Assembly (NCBI RefSeq): GCF_000252855.1
Contig: NC_017045.1
Coordinates: 1,054,001-1,118,000, forward strand
Reading direction: 5' to 3'
Source: Riemerella anatipestifer ATCC 11845 = DSM 15868
GTDB lineage: Bacteria; Bacteroidota; Bacteroidia; Flavobacteriales; Weeksellaceae
Length of the DNA stretch: 64,000 nt
Below are positions 9,107 through 17,706 of the stretch, piece by piece. Every line of letters begins with the position of its first letter. Positions within the stretch are counted from its first letter, which is position 1. Both the position numbers and the translations under genes were made by a program. The notes beneath the pieces are model-generated. The model was not told where the DNA came from and ran no database searches. It worked only from the letters and a program-made list of their open reading frames with translations.

Positions 9107-10465
9107 TTAAACAACACCTTGTGCTAACATAGCTTCTGCTACTTTAACAAACCCAGCGATGTTTGCTCCTTTCACATAGTTTACATAACCATTTTCCTCT
9201 TTTCCGTAATCTCTACATACTTTATGTATACCTATCATAATTTCTTTTAATCTAGCGTCTACTTCTTCAGAAGTCCAATTAAGACGGATAGAGTTTTGAG
9301 TCATCTCTAATCCAGAAGTAGCCACACCACCAGCGTTAGACGCTTTACCAGGAGAGAAAAGAACTTTATTATCTATAAAGTGATTAATCGCATCTAATGT
9401 AGAAGGCATATTAGCTGCTTCAGTAACACAAATACAACCATTTTCTACTAATTTTTTAGCATCTTCCAAATCTAACTCGTTCTGAGTAGCAGAAGGAATA
9501 GCCACATCGCATTTCACCTCCCAAGGACGCTTGCCTGCGTGGAACTCCGCCTCTGGATATTTTTTAACATAATCCTCTGCACGGTTGTTTCCGCTCGCTC
9601 TAAGCTCTAGTAAGAAATCTATTTTTTCACCAGTGATACCGTCTTTATCATAAACATATCCATCTGGACCAGAAATAGTAACCGCCTTACCTCCTAGTTG
9701 GTCAATTTTCTTAATTACTCCCCAAGCCACATTTCCAAATCCTGAAACCGTAAATGTTTTACCTTTAACTTCCTCACCTATCGTTCTTAGCATTTGCTCT
9801 GCAAAGTAAACCACTCCATACCCTGTAGCCTCTGGACGAATTAAAGAACCACCATAAGCTAATCCTTTACCAGTAAGTACTCCTGTAAATTCGTTTCTTA
9901 TCTTCTTATATTGACCGAAAAGATACCCTATCTCACGAGCTCCCACACCTATATCGCCAGCAGGAACATCGGTTTGAGGCCCAATATGTTTACAAAGCTC
10001 TGTCATAAATGCTTGGCAGAATCTCATAATTTCCATATCCGACTTCCCTTGCGGGTCAAAATCAGAACCTCCTTTACCTCCACCCATAGGAAGTGTGGTT
10101 AAAGAGTTTTTGAACACTTGTTCAAACGCTAAAAATTTAAGTACTGAAAGATTTACCGTTGGGTGAAATCTAATTCCTCCTTTATAAGGTCCGATAGCAG
10201 AATTCATTTGAATCCTAAACCCTCTATTTACCTGTATTTCTCCTTTGTCATCTACCCAAGGAACTCTAAAGATAATTGTCCTTTCTGGCTCTACCATTCT
10301 TTCCAGAAGTTTTTTACCTCTATATTCTTCTTTGGTGGCGATGAACGGGATTACAGTAACAGCCACCTCTTTTACAGCTTGTAAAAATTCTGGCTCATTA
10401 GGATTTTTAGCCTCTACATTTGCTATAAATTCTTGAATTTTTTGTTCTACATTATATTGTTCCAT
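9107..10465 (-). CDS. gdhA: Glutamate dehydrogenase (hexameric, NADP-type)
   Basis: It interconverts 2-oxoglutarate plus ammonia and glutamate, joining nitrogen assimilation to the TCA cycle in the cytoplasm. The 452-residue length is normal for the hexameric class I enzyme. The catalytic-lysine region PMGGGKGGSDFDP and the nucleotide-binding GFGNVAWG turn are both present. The open frame extends 40 codons further upstream, but I chose the Met at 10465. A complete promoter (TTG-N19-TATCTTTG) lies at 10514-10485, inside the would-be extension, and the extension does not resemble the enzyme. It is flanked by its own promoter and terminator, so it is a single-gene unit. Confidence 0.95.
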   Translation of the reverse strand: MEQYNVEQKIQEFIANVEAKNPNEPEFLQAVKEVAVTVIPFIATKEEYRGKKLLERMVEPERTIIFRVPWVDDKGEIQVNRGFRIQMNSAIGPYKGGIRFHPTVNLSVLKFLAFEQVFKNSLTTLPMGGGKGGSDFDPQGKSDMEIMRFCQAFMTELCKHIGPQTDVPAGDIGVGAREIGYLFGQYKKIRNEFTGVLTGKGLAYGGSLIRPEATGYGVVYFAEQMLRTIGEEVKGKTFTVSGFGNVAWGVIKKIDQLGGKAVTISGPDGYVYDKDGITGEKIDFLLELRASGNNRAEDYVKKYPEAEFHAGKRPWEVKCDVAIPSATQNELDLEDAKKLVENGCICVTEAANMPSTLDAINHFIDNKVLFSPGKASNAGGVATSGLEMTQNSIRLNWTSEEVDARLKEIMIGIHKVCRDYGKEENGYVNYVKGANIAGFVKVAEAMLAQGVV

Positions 10466-10484
10466 AGCGTTTAATTGATGCCAA

Positions 10485-10514
10485 CAAAGATAACCTTTTT
10501 TTGATATTACACAA
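10485..10514 (-). promoter_or_regulatory. gdhA promoter
   Basis: On the minus strand: TTG (10514-10512), a 19-nt spacer, then TATCTTTG (10492-10485), matching the Bacteroidota consensus. It decides the gdhA start, because longer start codons would lie upstream of the transcript. Confidence 0.75.
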
Positions 10515-10648
10515 ATCCGATTTTTATTTTTATTAAAACCCACATAAACCAAAGACATTAGCATCAAAATATCAATTAAAATCAATTTTAATTAAAAAAA
10601 CGACACGATTATGCCCAAAATATCAATTTTAAAAAAGTAATTTTTCAA

Positions 10649-11752
10649 CTAAATGATAGAATATCTCCTCCCAGAATTTGCCCTTATCAACCCCAATAAT
10701 TCTAATTCCAATAAAACAGGAAACACTTTAGATATGGGTTGATTTAATTTTTCTGACAAGTCATCTAATGAAATATCATTAACCTCCTTAATAATATCAT
10801 AAACAGGCTCCTGAACAGGAGTTAAAGAAACTTCAACTGAAGGAAAAAGCTCCAAAACTTTAGAAGTATTATCCAAATCTAGGTCTTTTAGCAAACCTTT
10901 AATAGAAGATATGATTTTAGCTTTATTTTGAAAAATAAGATGATTGCAACCTTGGCTATATTTATCTGTAAGACGCCCTGCCAAAGCATACACTTCTCTA
11001 TTATACTGATTAGCAAAACTCGCCGTGCTAATAGAGCCTCCTGCATAAGCAGACTCTACCACAATCGTATTAGCCGAAAGCCCTGCCACAATACGATTTC
11101 TTTGCAAAAAATGTTCTCTATCTGGCTTTTCATCAGAGCAGAATTCAGAAAACAAAGCTCCACCATTATTTAATATTTCTTCAGCGAGAATTTTATGTTT
11201 GGACGGATAAATGATATGTAAACCGTGTGCTAAAACCGCTGAAGTTTTTATATTGTTTTTTAAAGCCTCTTGATGAGCTATTCCGTCTGTACCTAAAGCT
11301 AAACCACTAATGACTTGAATATTTTTATTTTTAAACTGAACAATTAAATCCTCCAAAAACGACTTACCATAAGCAGTGGCATTTCTCGTCCCAACAATAC
11401 TAATATTATTAGCGGTATCCTCATAATCTCCTTTTTGAAAAAGAATAGCAGGAGCATCATAACATTCACCTAAAAGACGAGGAAGCTGATTAAGATGTCG
11501 TAAGTGGATTTTTATTTCGTTTTTAATGCAGAACTCTATTTCCTTTTCAGCAAATTTTAAAAGATTTTTATCTCCGATGTTTGAGGCAATTTGCTTACCT
11601 ACGCCTGATATTTTCCGTAATTCCAACTTAGACAGACCCCACGCTTCCTTAGCAGAGCCTACCTCGCTAACCAAACTTGCAAATATAACATCTCCCACCA
11701 ATGGGCTTCGCCGAAGAGCAATAGAATATAAAATTTCTTCCGCATTTACCAT
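10649..11752 (-). CDS. dprA: DNA-processing protein DprA
   Basis: DprA binds incoming single-stranded DNA and loads RecA during natural transformation. At 367 residues it shows the family layout. An N-terminal helical (SAM/HhH-like) region carries ISGVGKQIA. The Rossmann-like core carries SGLALGTDGIAH, a PDREHFLQRNRIVAGL segment and VVESAYAGGS. A C-terminal winged-helix-like region follows. It is the last gene of a probable minus-strand operon with the globin (2-bp gap) and ruvC. Together with comF it supports natural competence. No truncation is visible. Confidence 0.95.
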   Translation of the reverse strand: MVNAEEILYSIALRRSPLVGDVIFASLVSEVGSAKEAWGLSKLELRKISGVGKQIASNIGDKNLLKFAEKEIEFCIKNEIKIHLRHLNQLPRLLGECYDAPAILFQKGDYEDTANNISIVGTRNATAYGKSFLEDLIVQFKNKNIQVISGLALGTDGIAHQEALKNNIKTSAVLAHGLHIIYPSKHKILAEEILNNGGALFSEFCSDEKPDREHFLQRNRIVAGLSANTIVVESAYAGGSISTASFANQYNREVYALAGRLTDKYSQGCNHLIFQNKAKIISSIKGLLKDLDLDNTSKVLELFPSVEVSLTPVQEPVYDIIKEVNDISLDDLSEKLNQPISKVFPVLLELELLGLIRANSGRRYSII

Positions 11753-11754
11753 AA

Positions 11755-12132
11755 CTAGCGCCTTGCCATTTCCATCTTATAAGCCATTAAATTAGCAATA
11801 TTAGCCGCTTTGTATTTGGCTGTTTCTGCCATAGAACCTTCGTAGAGTTCATCAATAGTTTCTATCCAAAGTTTTAACCAATGTTCAAAGTGATGTTTTT
11901 CCATAGGAACCAAATCATTGATGGGAAAGTGGGCTCCCATCGGATTTCCTTTGTAGGATACTTTGCTAAACAATAGTGTCTCCCAAAAGGCATACATTTT
12001 TGGCAAATGCTCGTTCCAGTTTACTTTTGCAACCTCGTTAAAGAAAAAGCCTATGGTAGCGTCTTTCTCAACCTTATCATAAAAACGATTGACCAATACT
12101 TCTATATCCTGACGATTTTCTAGTGCTTTCAT
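11755..12132 (-). CDS. Truncated hemoglobin, group III-like
   Basis: A 125-residue single-domain globin with the short 2-over-2 fold. The N-terminal half contains LVNRFYDKVEKDATIGFFF and the B/E-helix region with WNEHLPKMYAFWETLLF. A histidine-rich segment (EKHHFEHWLKLW) supplies the proximal heme ligand. Group III truncated globins bind heme and oxygen or peroxide; their physiological role is poorly defined. It sits between ruvC (10-bp gap) and dprA (2-bp gap) on the same strand, so all three are probably co-transcribed. The globin family is firm; the group III placement is moderate. Confidence 0.87.
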   Translation of the reverse strand: MKALENRQDIEVLVNRFYDKVEKDATIGFFFNEVAKVNWNEHLPKMYAFWETLLFSKVSYKGNPMGAHFPINDLVPMEKHHFEHWLKLWIETIDELYEGSMAETAKYKAANIANLMAYKMEMARR

Positions 12133-12142
12133 AAAAGATAAT

Positions 12143-12697
12143 CTATTTTACCCTATCTGGATTTTGTTTTATAAAACTTTCCCACCCTGAATAATTTTTA
12201 CTCGTTGCCAATTTGCCTGAATTAAAATGATGACAAACCGCCACTGCTAGTCCATCAGACGCATCTAAATATTTGGTAGGAAACTCCTTAAGTTTAAGTA
12301 AATTTTGCAACATTCCTGCCACTTGTTCTTTGCTTGCGTTACCATTGCCTGTAATCGCCATTTTTATTTTTTTGGGAGAATACTCAGTAATAGGAATATC
12401 TCTATATAGACTTGCCGCCATAGCCACCCCTTGTGCCCGCCCCAACTTCAGCATACTCTGCACATTTTTCCCATAAAAAGGAGCTTCTAGTGCCACTTCG
12501 TCTGGATGAAACTCGTCTATAAGCGATAGAGTTCTCTCAAAAATATACTTCAATTTAGTTTCGTGGTTAGGGTATTTTTTTAAAATCAACTCGTTAATGG
12601 AAACCAATTCCATCTTCTGATTTAACACAGAAATAATACCAAAACCCATTACACTAGTACCAGGGTCTATACCCAGTATAATCTTCTCCACTTTCAC
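12143..12697 (-). CDS. ruvC: Crossover junction endodeoxyribonuclease RuvC
   Basis: This enzyme resolves Holliday junctions by paired incision, working with the RuvAB branch-migration machine. The 184-residue protein shows the acidic catalytic residues of the RNase H-like fold: Asp in LGIDPGTSVMGFG near the N-terminus, Glu in VALEAPFYG, and Asp in LDASDGLAVAVCHH. The length matches the family. It is followed closely by the globin and dprA. Its partner ruvA is separate, about 6.6 kb away on the other strand ahead of sprA, so the ruv genes are scattered here. Confidence 0.95.
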   Translation of the reverse strand: MKVEKIILGIDPGTSVMGFGIISVLNQKMELVSINELILKKYPNHETKLKYIFERTLSLIDEFHPDEVALEAPFYGKNVQSMLKLGRAQGVAMAASLYRDIPITEYSPKKIKMAITGNGNASKEQVAGMLQNLLKLKEFPTKYLDASDGLAVAVCHHFNSGKLATSKNYSGWESFIKQNPDRVK

Positions 12698-12720
12698 AGG
12701 GTAAAAATACAGATTAAAAT

Positions 12721-13911
12721 CTATGGTTCAAAATCCAATGGTAAAAGCTCCGAAAGATTACTTCTTGCCCACCCTTCCTCAAATACAAGTTCACTAGGAT
12801 TGGAATAATTACCATCTGAATAAACTTCAAAGCTAAGCCCTCTACAATCTAATATGTTATTTTTGGATACAGGCATTTCTGTTTTTTGTATTTGTTTTTT
12901 GTGCACTGTATAGAAATACTTTTTATAATTAACTCCAAGTAAATCCTTAAACTCCAAAAAAACTCTATTTTCACTATTTTTCCTAAATTTATCTGATAAT
13001 ATATTTCTTTCTATTATAGCAGAGTAGAACATAGGTTCTTCTTCCTTCCTTCTTGCAATATCTTCTATATGAGGAGGGTATTTATTAAATACAATGACTG
13101 AATCTTTGGAAATCTTTTTCCTAAAATCATCAATATAAGTGCGATAAACTTTCAGTTCTTCCAACGATGGATATTTTTCATTACGCTTCCTTATAATCCA
13201 ATCCACAGAAAAACCCTCTTCAGATAATCTGTCTTGATAAAGAGCTCTGAAAAAATGTAAGGAACTACCATAGTAAGCATTAAGCCTTTCTGTTTGCCAC
13301 TTTAATTGCTTATGAAAAGAGCCTTTCATAGGACTAAAAAAAGAAGTTCCAAGATACTTCAGACTATTATCGGAAAGGTTCAGTTCAAATTCCAACAAGT
13401 TATAATTTACAACATATCCCAATTTTTCGTTACTAATAATAAGAGGTGCTTTTGCACGAGCCTTAAGGATATGCTCCTCTCTATCGTATGCCAATTGTAT
13501 ATCCTTCGGGTTTTTAACATAAACCATCGCCCTATCATACCCCAAGAGAGTATTAAGAAACTTTTCGATATAACGCTTGTACGCCTTATCTGTGTATGCC
13601 AATAGTTTGACCTCCGGAATTTCCGTTTCTTTTTCTAATTTAATTTCTAATGCTTGGCTATATAATCCTTCAATCGGTATTATTTTTGAGGAAAACCCTT
13701 TTTTTTCAACGATAAGGTTTCCTGTCTTCGCCTTCACATCTGACAAGTAAAATTTCCCATCTTGATTAGATTTCGTTTTATATTGAGTTCCATCTATATA
13801 AATCACAGCCCCTGACAATGGAGTTTCTCGAAAATCCTTAATGTAACCTTTAATACTTTGAGCGTTTATTAAAGTAATTCTCAATAAAACTAACAGAAAA
13901 ATTACTCTCAT
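12721..13911 (-). CDS. Secreted protein with carboxypeptidase-regulatory-like domain
   Basis: A 396-residue protein with an N-terminal signal peptide ending near INAQ. A carboxypeptidase-D-regulatory-like beta-sandwich follows at about residues 19-95 (SIKGYIKDFRETPLSGAVIY, then DGKFYLSDV). The remaining 300 residues are unfamiliar, rich in charged and aromatic residues, and have no visible catalytic motif. In Bacteroidota such proteins are usually periplasmic or outer-membrane associated, and this N-terminal domain is common in TonB-dependent receptors. It is not a receptor itself, having no plug or barrel. The gap to ruvC is only 23 bp, so it may head that operon. Confidence 0.7.
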   Translation of the reverse strand: MRVIFLLVLLRITLINAQSIKGYIKDFRETPLSGAVIYIDGTQYKTKSNQDGKFYLSDVKAKTGNLIVEKKGFSSKIIPIEGLYSQALEIKLEKETEIPEVKLLAYTDKAYKRYIEKFLNTLLGYDRAMVYVKNPKDIQLAYDREEHILKARAKAPLIISNEKLGYVVNYNLLEFELNLSDNSLKYLGTSFFSPMKGSFHKQLKWQTERLNAYYGSSLHFFRALYQDRLSEEGFSVDWIIRKRNEKYPSLEELKVYRTYIDDFRKKISKDSVIVFNKYPPHIEDIARRKEEEPMFYSAIIERNILSDKFRKNSENRVFLEFKDLLGVNYKKYFYTVHKKQIQKTEMPVSKNNILDCRGLSFEVYSDGNYSNPSELVFEEGWARSNLSELLPLDFEP

Positions 13912-13940
13912 AGAAATAAACTTTAGATTGTGGTTAATTC

Positions 13941-14414
13941 TTATTTAATACTCTCAACATTCATCACTCGATTATCATTCTTAATGTACTTGAAAATAAA
14001 ACTACTTTTAACATTATCTATTACATCTAACTTTGATATTTTTTTAAGTATAAATTCTTCGTAATGATGCAGGTCTTTCAACAAAAGTTTTACAATGGCA
14101 TCATAATCTCCCGAAACAAAAGCCACTTCTGTAACTTCTTCAAAAGATAAAATCTCTGTCTTAAACTTTTCAAATATTTCTTCCTGATGTTTTATGAGTT
14201 TAATCTGTAGATAGGTAGTAAAACCATACCCCAACTTTTCGGCATCTACAATAGCAGTGTATCCTTTGATGTAGCCACTAGCCTCCATCTTTCTTATTCT
14301 ATCATGCACAGGTGTTACCGATAAACTCACTTTAGCAGCTATTTCTTTTACACTTTGACTGCTGTCTTTAACCAATTCCCTAAGGATACTAAAATCAACT
14401 TGATCTAACTTCAT
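13941..14414 (-). CDS. Lrp/AsnC-family transcriptional regulator
   Basis: A 157-residue regulator with an N-terminal helix-turn-helix (about residues 4-55, including SVKEIAAKVSLSVTPVHDRI) and a C-terminal RAM/ligand-binding domain (about 65-145). Family members sense amino acids and assemble into octamers around DNA. It is divergent from the leader-susC-susD unit across about 120 bp. A -7-like TATATTTG lies at 14444-14437, upstream of its start. Its position suggests control of the neighbouring uptake genes, itself or both; that is inference from gene order. The family is very well supported. Confidence 0.92.
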   Translation of the reverse strand: MKLDQVDFSILRELVKDSSQSVKEIAAKVSLSVTPVHDRIRKMEASGYIKGYTAIVDAEKLGYGFTTYLQIKLIKHQEEIFEKFKTEILSFEEVTEVAFVSGDYDAIVKLLLKDLHHYEEFILKKISKLDVIDNVKSSFIFKYIKNDNRVMNVESIK

Positions 14415-14537
14415 TATTTTTTTCGGTTTTATTCAGCAAATATACAAAATAAAAGAAAAATAAACTGAAAAAACCAATAAAAATAATTTTAATATCTTTT
14501 ATTGGATAAAAATTAGGGTTTTTATTTTGATATAATA

Positions 14538-14545
14538 TAATTTTG
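14538..14545 (+). promoter_or_regulatory. -7 element ahead of the leader peptide
   Basis: TAATTTTG matches TAnnTTTG and lies 24 bp before the leader ATG. No TTG sits at the usual spacing upstream. The promoter may therefore need activation, or the true start may lie elsewhere. Confidence 0.45.
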
Positions 14546-14569
14546 CAGGGTAAATAATCAGTTATAATA

Positions 14570-14659
14570 ATGTTATACAACACTATCAATAAAAGCCATC
14601 ACCGATTTCTTTTCATTATGATTATGATGAAGAGAAGACAAACGGCATTATTTGTGTGA
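14570..14659 (+). CDS. Methionine-rich leader peptide (29 codons)
   Basis: A short open frame beginning ATG TTA TAC encodes 29 residues containing SHHR and then the core I-M-I-M-M-K-R-R, and stops at TGA 14657-14659. It follows a -7 element and is followed 35 bp later by a strong terminator hairpin ahead of susC. This is the order of a ribosome-mediated attenuator: promoter, leader with clustered key codons, terminator, structural genes. Four of the five residues from the first core Met to the last, plus the flanking start, give unusual methionine density: M-I-M-M in four codons. Methionine is therefore the most likely sensed amino acid, with His and Arg also possible. Translation is not proven. 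The end of the frame (ttgtgt, 14652-14657) is complementary to acacaa (14705-14710) in the terminator, a possible but weak antiterminator. Confidence 0.6.
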   Translation: MLYNTINKSHHRFLFIMIMMKRRQTALFV

Positions 14660-14694
14660 GAAGTTTTTAGTTGATAATATTTCAGTTCCGACGG

Positions 14695-14730
14695 AAGGCT
14701 TTAAACACAATGTTTAAAGCCTTTTATTTT
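14695..14730 (+). terminator. Strong hairpin between leader peptide and susC (candidate attenuator)
   Basis: A perfect 13-bp stem (aaggctttaaaca / tgtttaaagcctt) with a 3-nt loop is followed by a T-rich tail (ttatttt). It is a classic intrinsic terminator, but it stands inside the transcript, between the promoter and leader peptide on one side and susC on the other. It would switch off susCD unless readthrough occurs. Confidence 0.85.
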
Positions 14731-14761
14731 GAAGTTAAAAAAAATAAAAATTATACAACTT

Positions 14762-17692
14762 ATGAAAAGAAAACTACTAAATGCAGGAGCATTAGGTCTG
14801 TTTTTAGTGCTTGGAAATAATATACAAGCACAAGTAAAGGTAAAAGATAGCACAAAAACGAGAGCTATCGAAGAAGTGGTAATAGTAGCCTATGGTAAAC
14901 AAAAAGCCAAAGCTATAGTAGGCTCCGTGTCTAGTGTAGGGAAAGATGTATTGTCCACTCAACAAACGTCTAATATCGCAACAGCGATACAAGGGAGTGT
15001 ACCAGGTGTTAACATCATAGGTTCTTCTACACCAGGAGCTACACCTACCATACGAGTGAGAGGTATTGGTTCTATCAATGCAAGTTCAGACCCACTAATC
15101 ATTGTAGATGGTGCTCAATATTCGGGGAGTTTATCTAACATATCTCAAGAGGAAATAGAGAGCATCAATGTACTGAAAGATGGTTCTGCAACCTCATTAT
15201 ACGGTTCCAGAGGTGCTAATGGTGTTATATTAGTAACTACAAAAAAAGGTAGAAAAGGAGCTCCTAGAGTTACAGTGCAATCTTCTTTAGGATACGCCGC
15301 TCCAGTCAATCAACTTTACCCATTGATAGACAATAATAGATACCTAAATTACACTTGGGAAGCGTTAAGAAATTCTAAAGTAGCAAACGGAGTATCTGCA
15401 GATTTAGCAGGAGCTCAAGCCTCTGCTGAAGTTATCCCATTATTAAAATACAACCCATACAATGTAAAAACTCCTATAGATGCTAACGGACAGCTAGTAC
15501 CAGGCGCTCAACTTCTATGGAATACTAATTGGGCTGATTATCTCCTCAATCGTTCCGCAGAAAGAAGTGAAACTAGTGCTACCGTTTCTGGGGGAACAGA
15601 CCAAAGTAACTATTTCCTTAGTGTAAACTATCTAAAACAGGAAGGCGCTGTCAAGACCACTAATTTTGAAAGATTTTCAACTAGGTTAAATCTAGAAACT
15701 AAGATAAAACCATGGTTAACAGCAGGTTTAAACACTGCCTACATATCTCATAAAAGAAATATTCCAGCCCAATCAGGGACAGCCTATGGTTCCCCTATAA
15801 ATAGTATATACACTCTGTCTTCGGTTTATCCAGTGCATAAAAGAGATTCTGACGGTAACCTTGTATATGACGACAAAGGCAATCTAAGCTACGACTATGG
15901 AGCAGGAAGCCCAAGTGTACTTAACTCCCAAAGACCTTTTAGTAGAAATGTGAACCCTCTTGGGTACCTTTACGACAACACCTATCTTTACAGAGTAAAC
16001 ACCCTTACTTTAAACGGTTTTGTAAAAATAGATTTCTCCAAAGATTTATCATTCCGTTCTAACTACTCTTTGGAACAGAACAATTATAACAACCACAATT
16101 ATAGAAATAATAGATTTGGAGACTATGCCGCACAGGGAGGGGCAGTAATAGACAGAAGGGATATTGCAAGTACCAAAAACTTTGTAAACTCCCTTAACTA
16201 TAACAAACAACTAGGAAATCACAATCTAACAGCTGATGCTATTGTAGAAACTTTTGACAGAACATACGACTATATGAGTGCTATGGGAGTAGGTTTATTC
16301 TCTGGAATAGAAACACTTAGTGGAGCCACTAGTCCTAGTTCAGTTTCTGGTTACCCTCTTCAACAGAGATTGGTCGGGTTACTTGGAAGAGCGAGCTACA
16401 ACTACAAAGAAAAATATTTCGTAGAAGGGTCTTTCCGTAGAGATGGTTCTAGTGTATTTAGTAAGGAAACCAGATGGGGTAACTTCTTCTCTGTAGGTGG
16501 TGCTTATATCGTAAGTGAAGAAAACTTCCTTAAAGGAAACAAAACCATCAGTTTCTTAAAACTAAAATCATCTTACGGAGAGCTAGGTAACAATGATTTT
16601 ACAGACGCTGACGGAGTAAAAAATTATTTCCCTTATCTTAGTACTTATCTTAGTGGATACTCTGTAGGTTCTAATATAGGTGTAATATTATCTTCACCTA
16701 AAGATGCTTTTCTTACATGGGAAAAAACAGCGTCTTTTAATGCAGGGATAGAATTAGGATTATTCCAAAATAGAGTTAATCTTAATGTAGATTATTATGA
16801 TAAGCGTTCTGTAGATTTAGTTGGACCTCTTGTAACTGCTGGTTCTACTGGTGCTACCTCTATAACTACAAACATAGGAAAACTAAGAAACTATGGCTGG
16901 GAATTTAGCATCAACACAAAAAATGTAAGAACTGCTAACTTTAGATGGGATACCGGCTTAAATTTCTCTTTCGACAGAAATAAAATCCTTGCCCTAAGTG
17001 CTGATAACAAACCTCAAACTGTAGCAGCTCTCAAAAGATGGGAAGTTGGTAGATCTCTCTATGACTTCTATATACAAGAGTATGCAGGCGTAAACCCTGA
17101 CAATGGTAACCCACTATGGTATAAAGATGTAACCGACGCTAACGGAAAGGTAACCAAAGTAACTACAGAAAGTTATTCCGAAGCGACACGCTATTACAAT
17201 CGTAGTTCTTTACCTTTTGTAATAGGAGGTTTAAACAACTATCTCAAATATAAAAATTTTGATCTAAATGCACTCGTTAATTTCAGCTTCGGTTCTTATA
17301 TCTATGATGGGGACTATGCTAGACTAATGAGTGGGAAATTTGATGGATATTCTAAGAGTGTAGATTTAGAAAGAAGATGGCAGAAACCAGGTGATGTTAC
17401 AGATGTTCCTAGATTGAGCTATACCACATTACAAGAAAATCAACAATCTTCTAGATTCTTATTTAAAAATGACTATGTAAGATTAAAAGCTCTAAACATA
17501 GGTTATAATTTTAATAAAGAAGACAGCGAAAAAATAGGATTAAAGAGCTTAAGACTATTTTTACAAGCAGATAACTTATTTACGTGGCAAACCCGTAAGA
17601 ATATAGACCCAGAACAAGCTCTAACTGGTCTTACTAACAACAGAACTTCTAATTTAAAAACCATATCATTCGGACTTAAACTTGAACTTTAA
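14762..17692 (+). CDS. SusC/RagA-family TonB-linked outer-membrane receptor
   Basis: An outer-membrane beta-barrel that imports a nutrient with its lipoprotein partner and TonB energy. The 976-residue protein starts at ATG 14762. A TTG-initiated extension of 11 codons would overlap the terminator tail and precede the signal peptide, so I rejected it. After the signal peptide (cut near IQAQ) comes a TonB-box/plug region with RAIEEVVIVAYG and RVRGIGSINASSDPLIIVDG. The long barrel ends in a C-terminal aromatic/hydrophobic strand (SFGLKLEL). The N-terminal carboxypeptidase-like domain of many SusC proteins is missing. susD follows after 14 bp. The substrate is unknown; the methionine-rich leader hints at peptides or amino acids. 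Confidence 0.93.
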   Translation: MKRKLLNAGALGLFLVLGNNIQAQVKVKDSTKTRAIEEVVIVAYGKQKAKAIVGSVSSVGKDVLSTQQTSNIATAIQGSVPGVNIIGSSTPGATPTIRVRGIGSINASSDPLIIVDGAQYSGSLSNISQEEIESINVLKDGSATSLYGSRGANGVILVTTKKGRKGAPRVTVQSSLGYAAPVNQLYPLIDNNRYLNYTWEALRNSKVANGVSADLAGAQASAEVIPLLKYNPYNVKTPIDANGQLVPGAQLLWNTNWADYLLNRSAERSETSATVSGGTDQSNYFLSVNYLKQEGAVKTTNFERFSTRLNLETKIKPWLTAGLNTAYISHKRNIPAQSGTAYGSPINSIYTLSSVYPVHKRDSDGNLVYDDKGNLSYDYGAGSPSVLNSQRPFSRNVNPLGYLYDNTYLYRVNTLTLNGFVKIDFSKDLSFRSNYSLEQNNYNNHNYRNNRFGDYAAQGGAVIDRRDIASTKNFVNSLNYNKQLGNHNLTADAIVETFDRTYDYMSAMGVGLFSGIETLSGATSPSSVSGYPLQQRLVGLLGRASYNYKEKYFVEGSFRRDGSSVFSKETRWGNFFSVGGAYIVSEENFLKGNKTISFLKLKSSYGELGNNDFTDADGVKNYFPYLSTYLSGYSVGSNIGVILSSPKDAFLTWEKTASFNAGIELGLFQNRVNLNVDYYDKRSVDLVGPLVTAGSTGATSITTNIGKLRNYGWEFSINTKNVRTANFRWDTGLNFSFDRNKILALSADNKPQTVAALKRWEVGRSLYDFYIQEYAGVNPDNGNPLWYKDVTDANGKVTKVTTESYSEATRYYNRSSLPFVIGGLNNYLKYKNFDLNALVNFSFGSYIYDGDYARLMSGKFDGYSKSVDLERRWQKPGDVTDVPRLSYTTLQENQQSSRFLFKNDYVRLKALNIGYNFNKEDSEKIGLKSLRLFLQADNLFTWQTRKNIDPEQALTGLTNNRTSNLKTISFGLKLEL

Positions 17693-17706
17693 AAATTTTA
17701 AAACAA

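Noticed and set aside
10466-10585. 40-codon N-terminal extension of gdhA
   Set aside because: A complete promoter lies inside it, and glutamate dehydrogenases begin at the internal Met.
12721-13911. A TonB-dependent receptor, based on its N-terminal domain
   Set aside because: It lacks a plug, a barrel-sized C-terminus and a terminal aromatic strand; only the carboxypeptidase-like domain is shared.
14729-14761. TTG start for susC, 11 codons upstream
   Set aside because: It overlaps the terminator tail and puts extra charged residues before a complete signal peptide that starts at ATG 14762.
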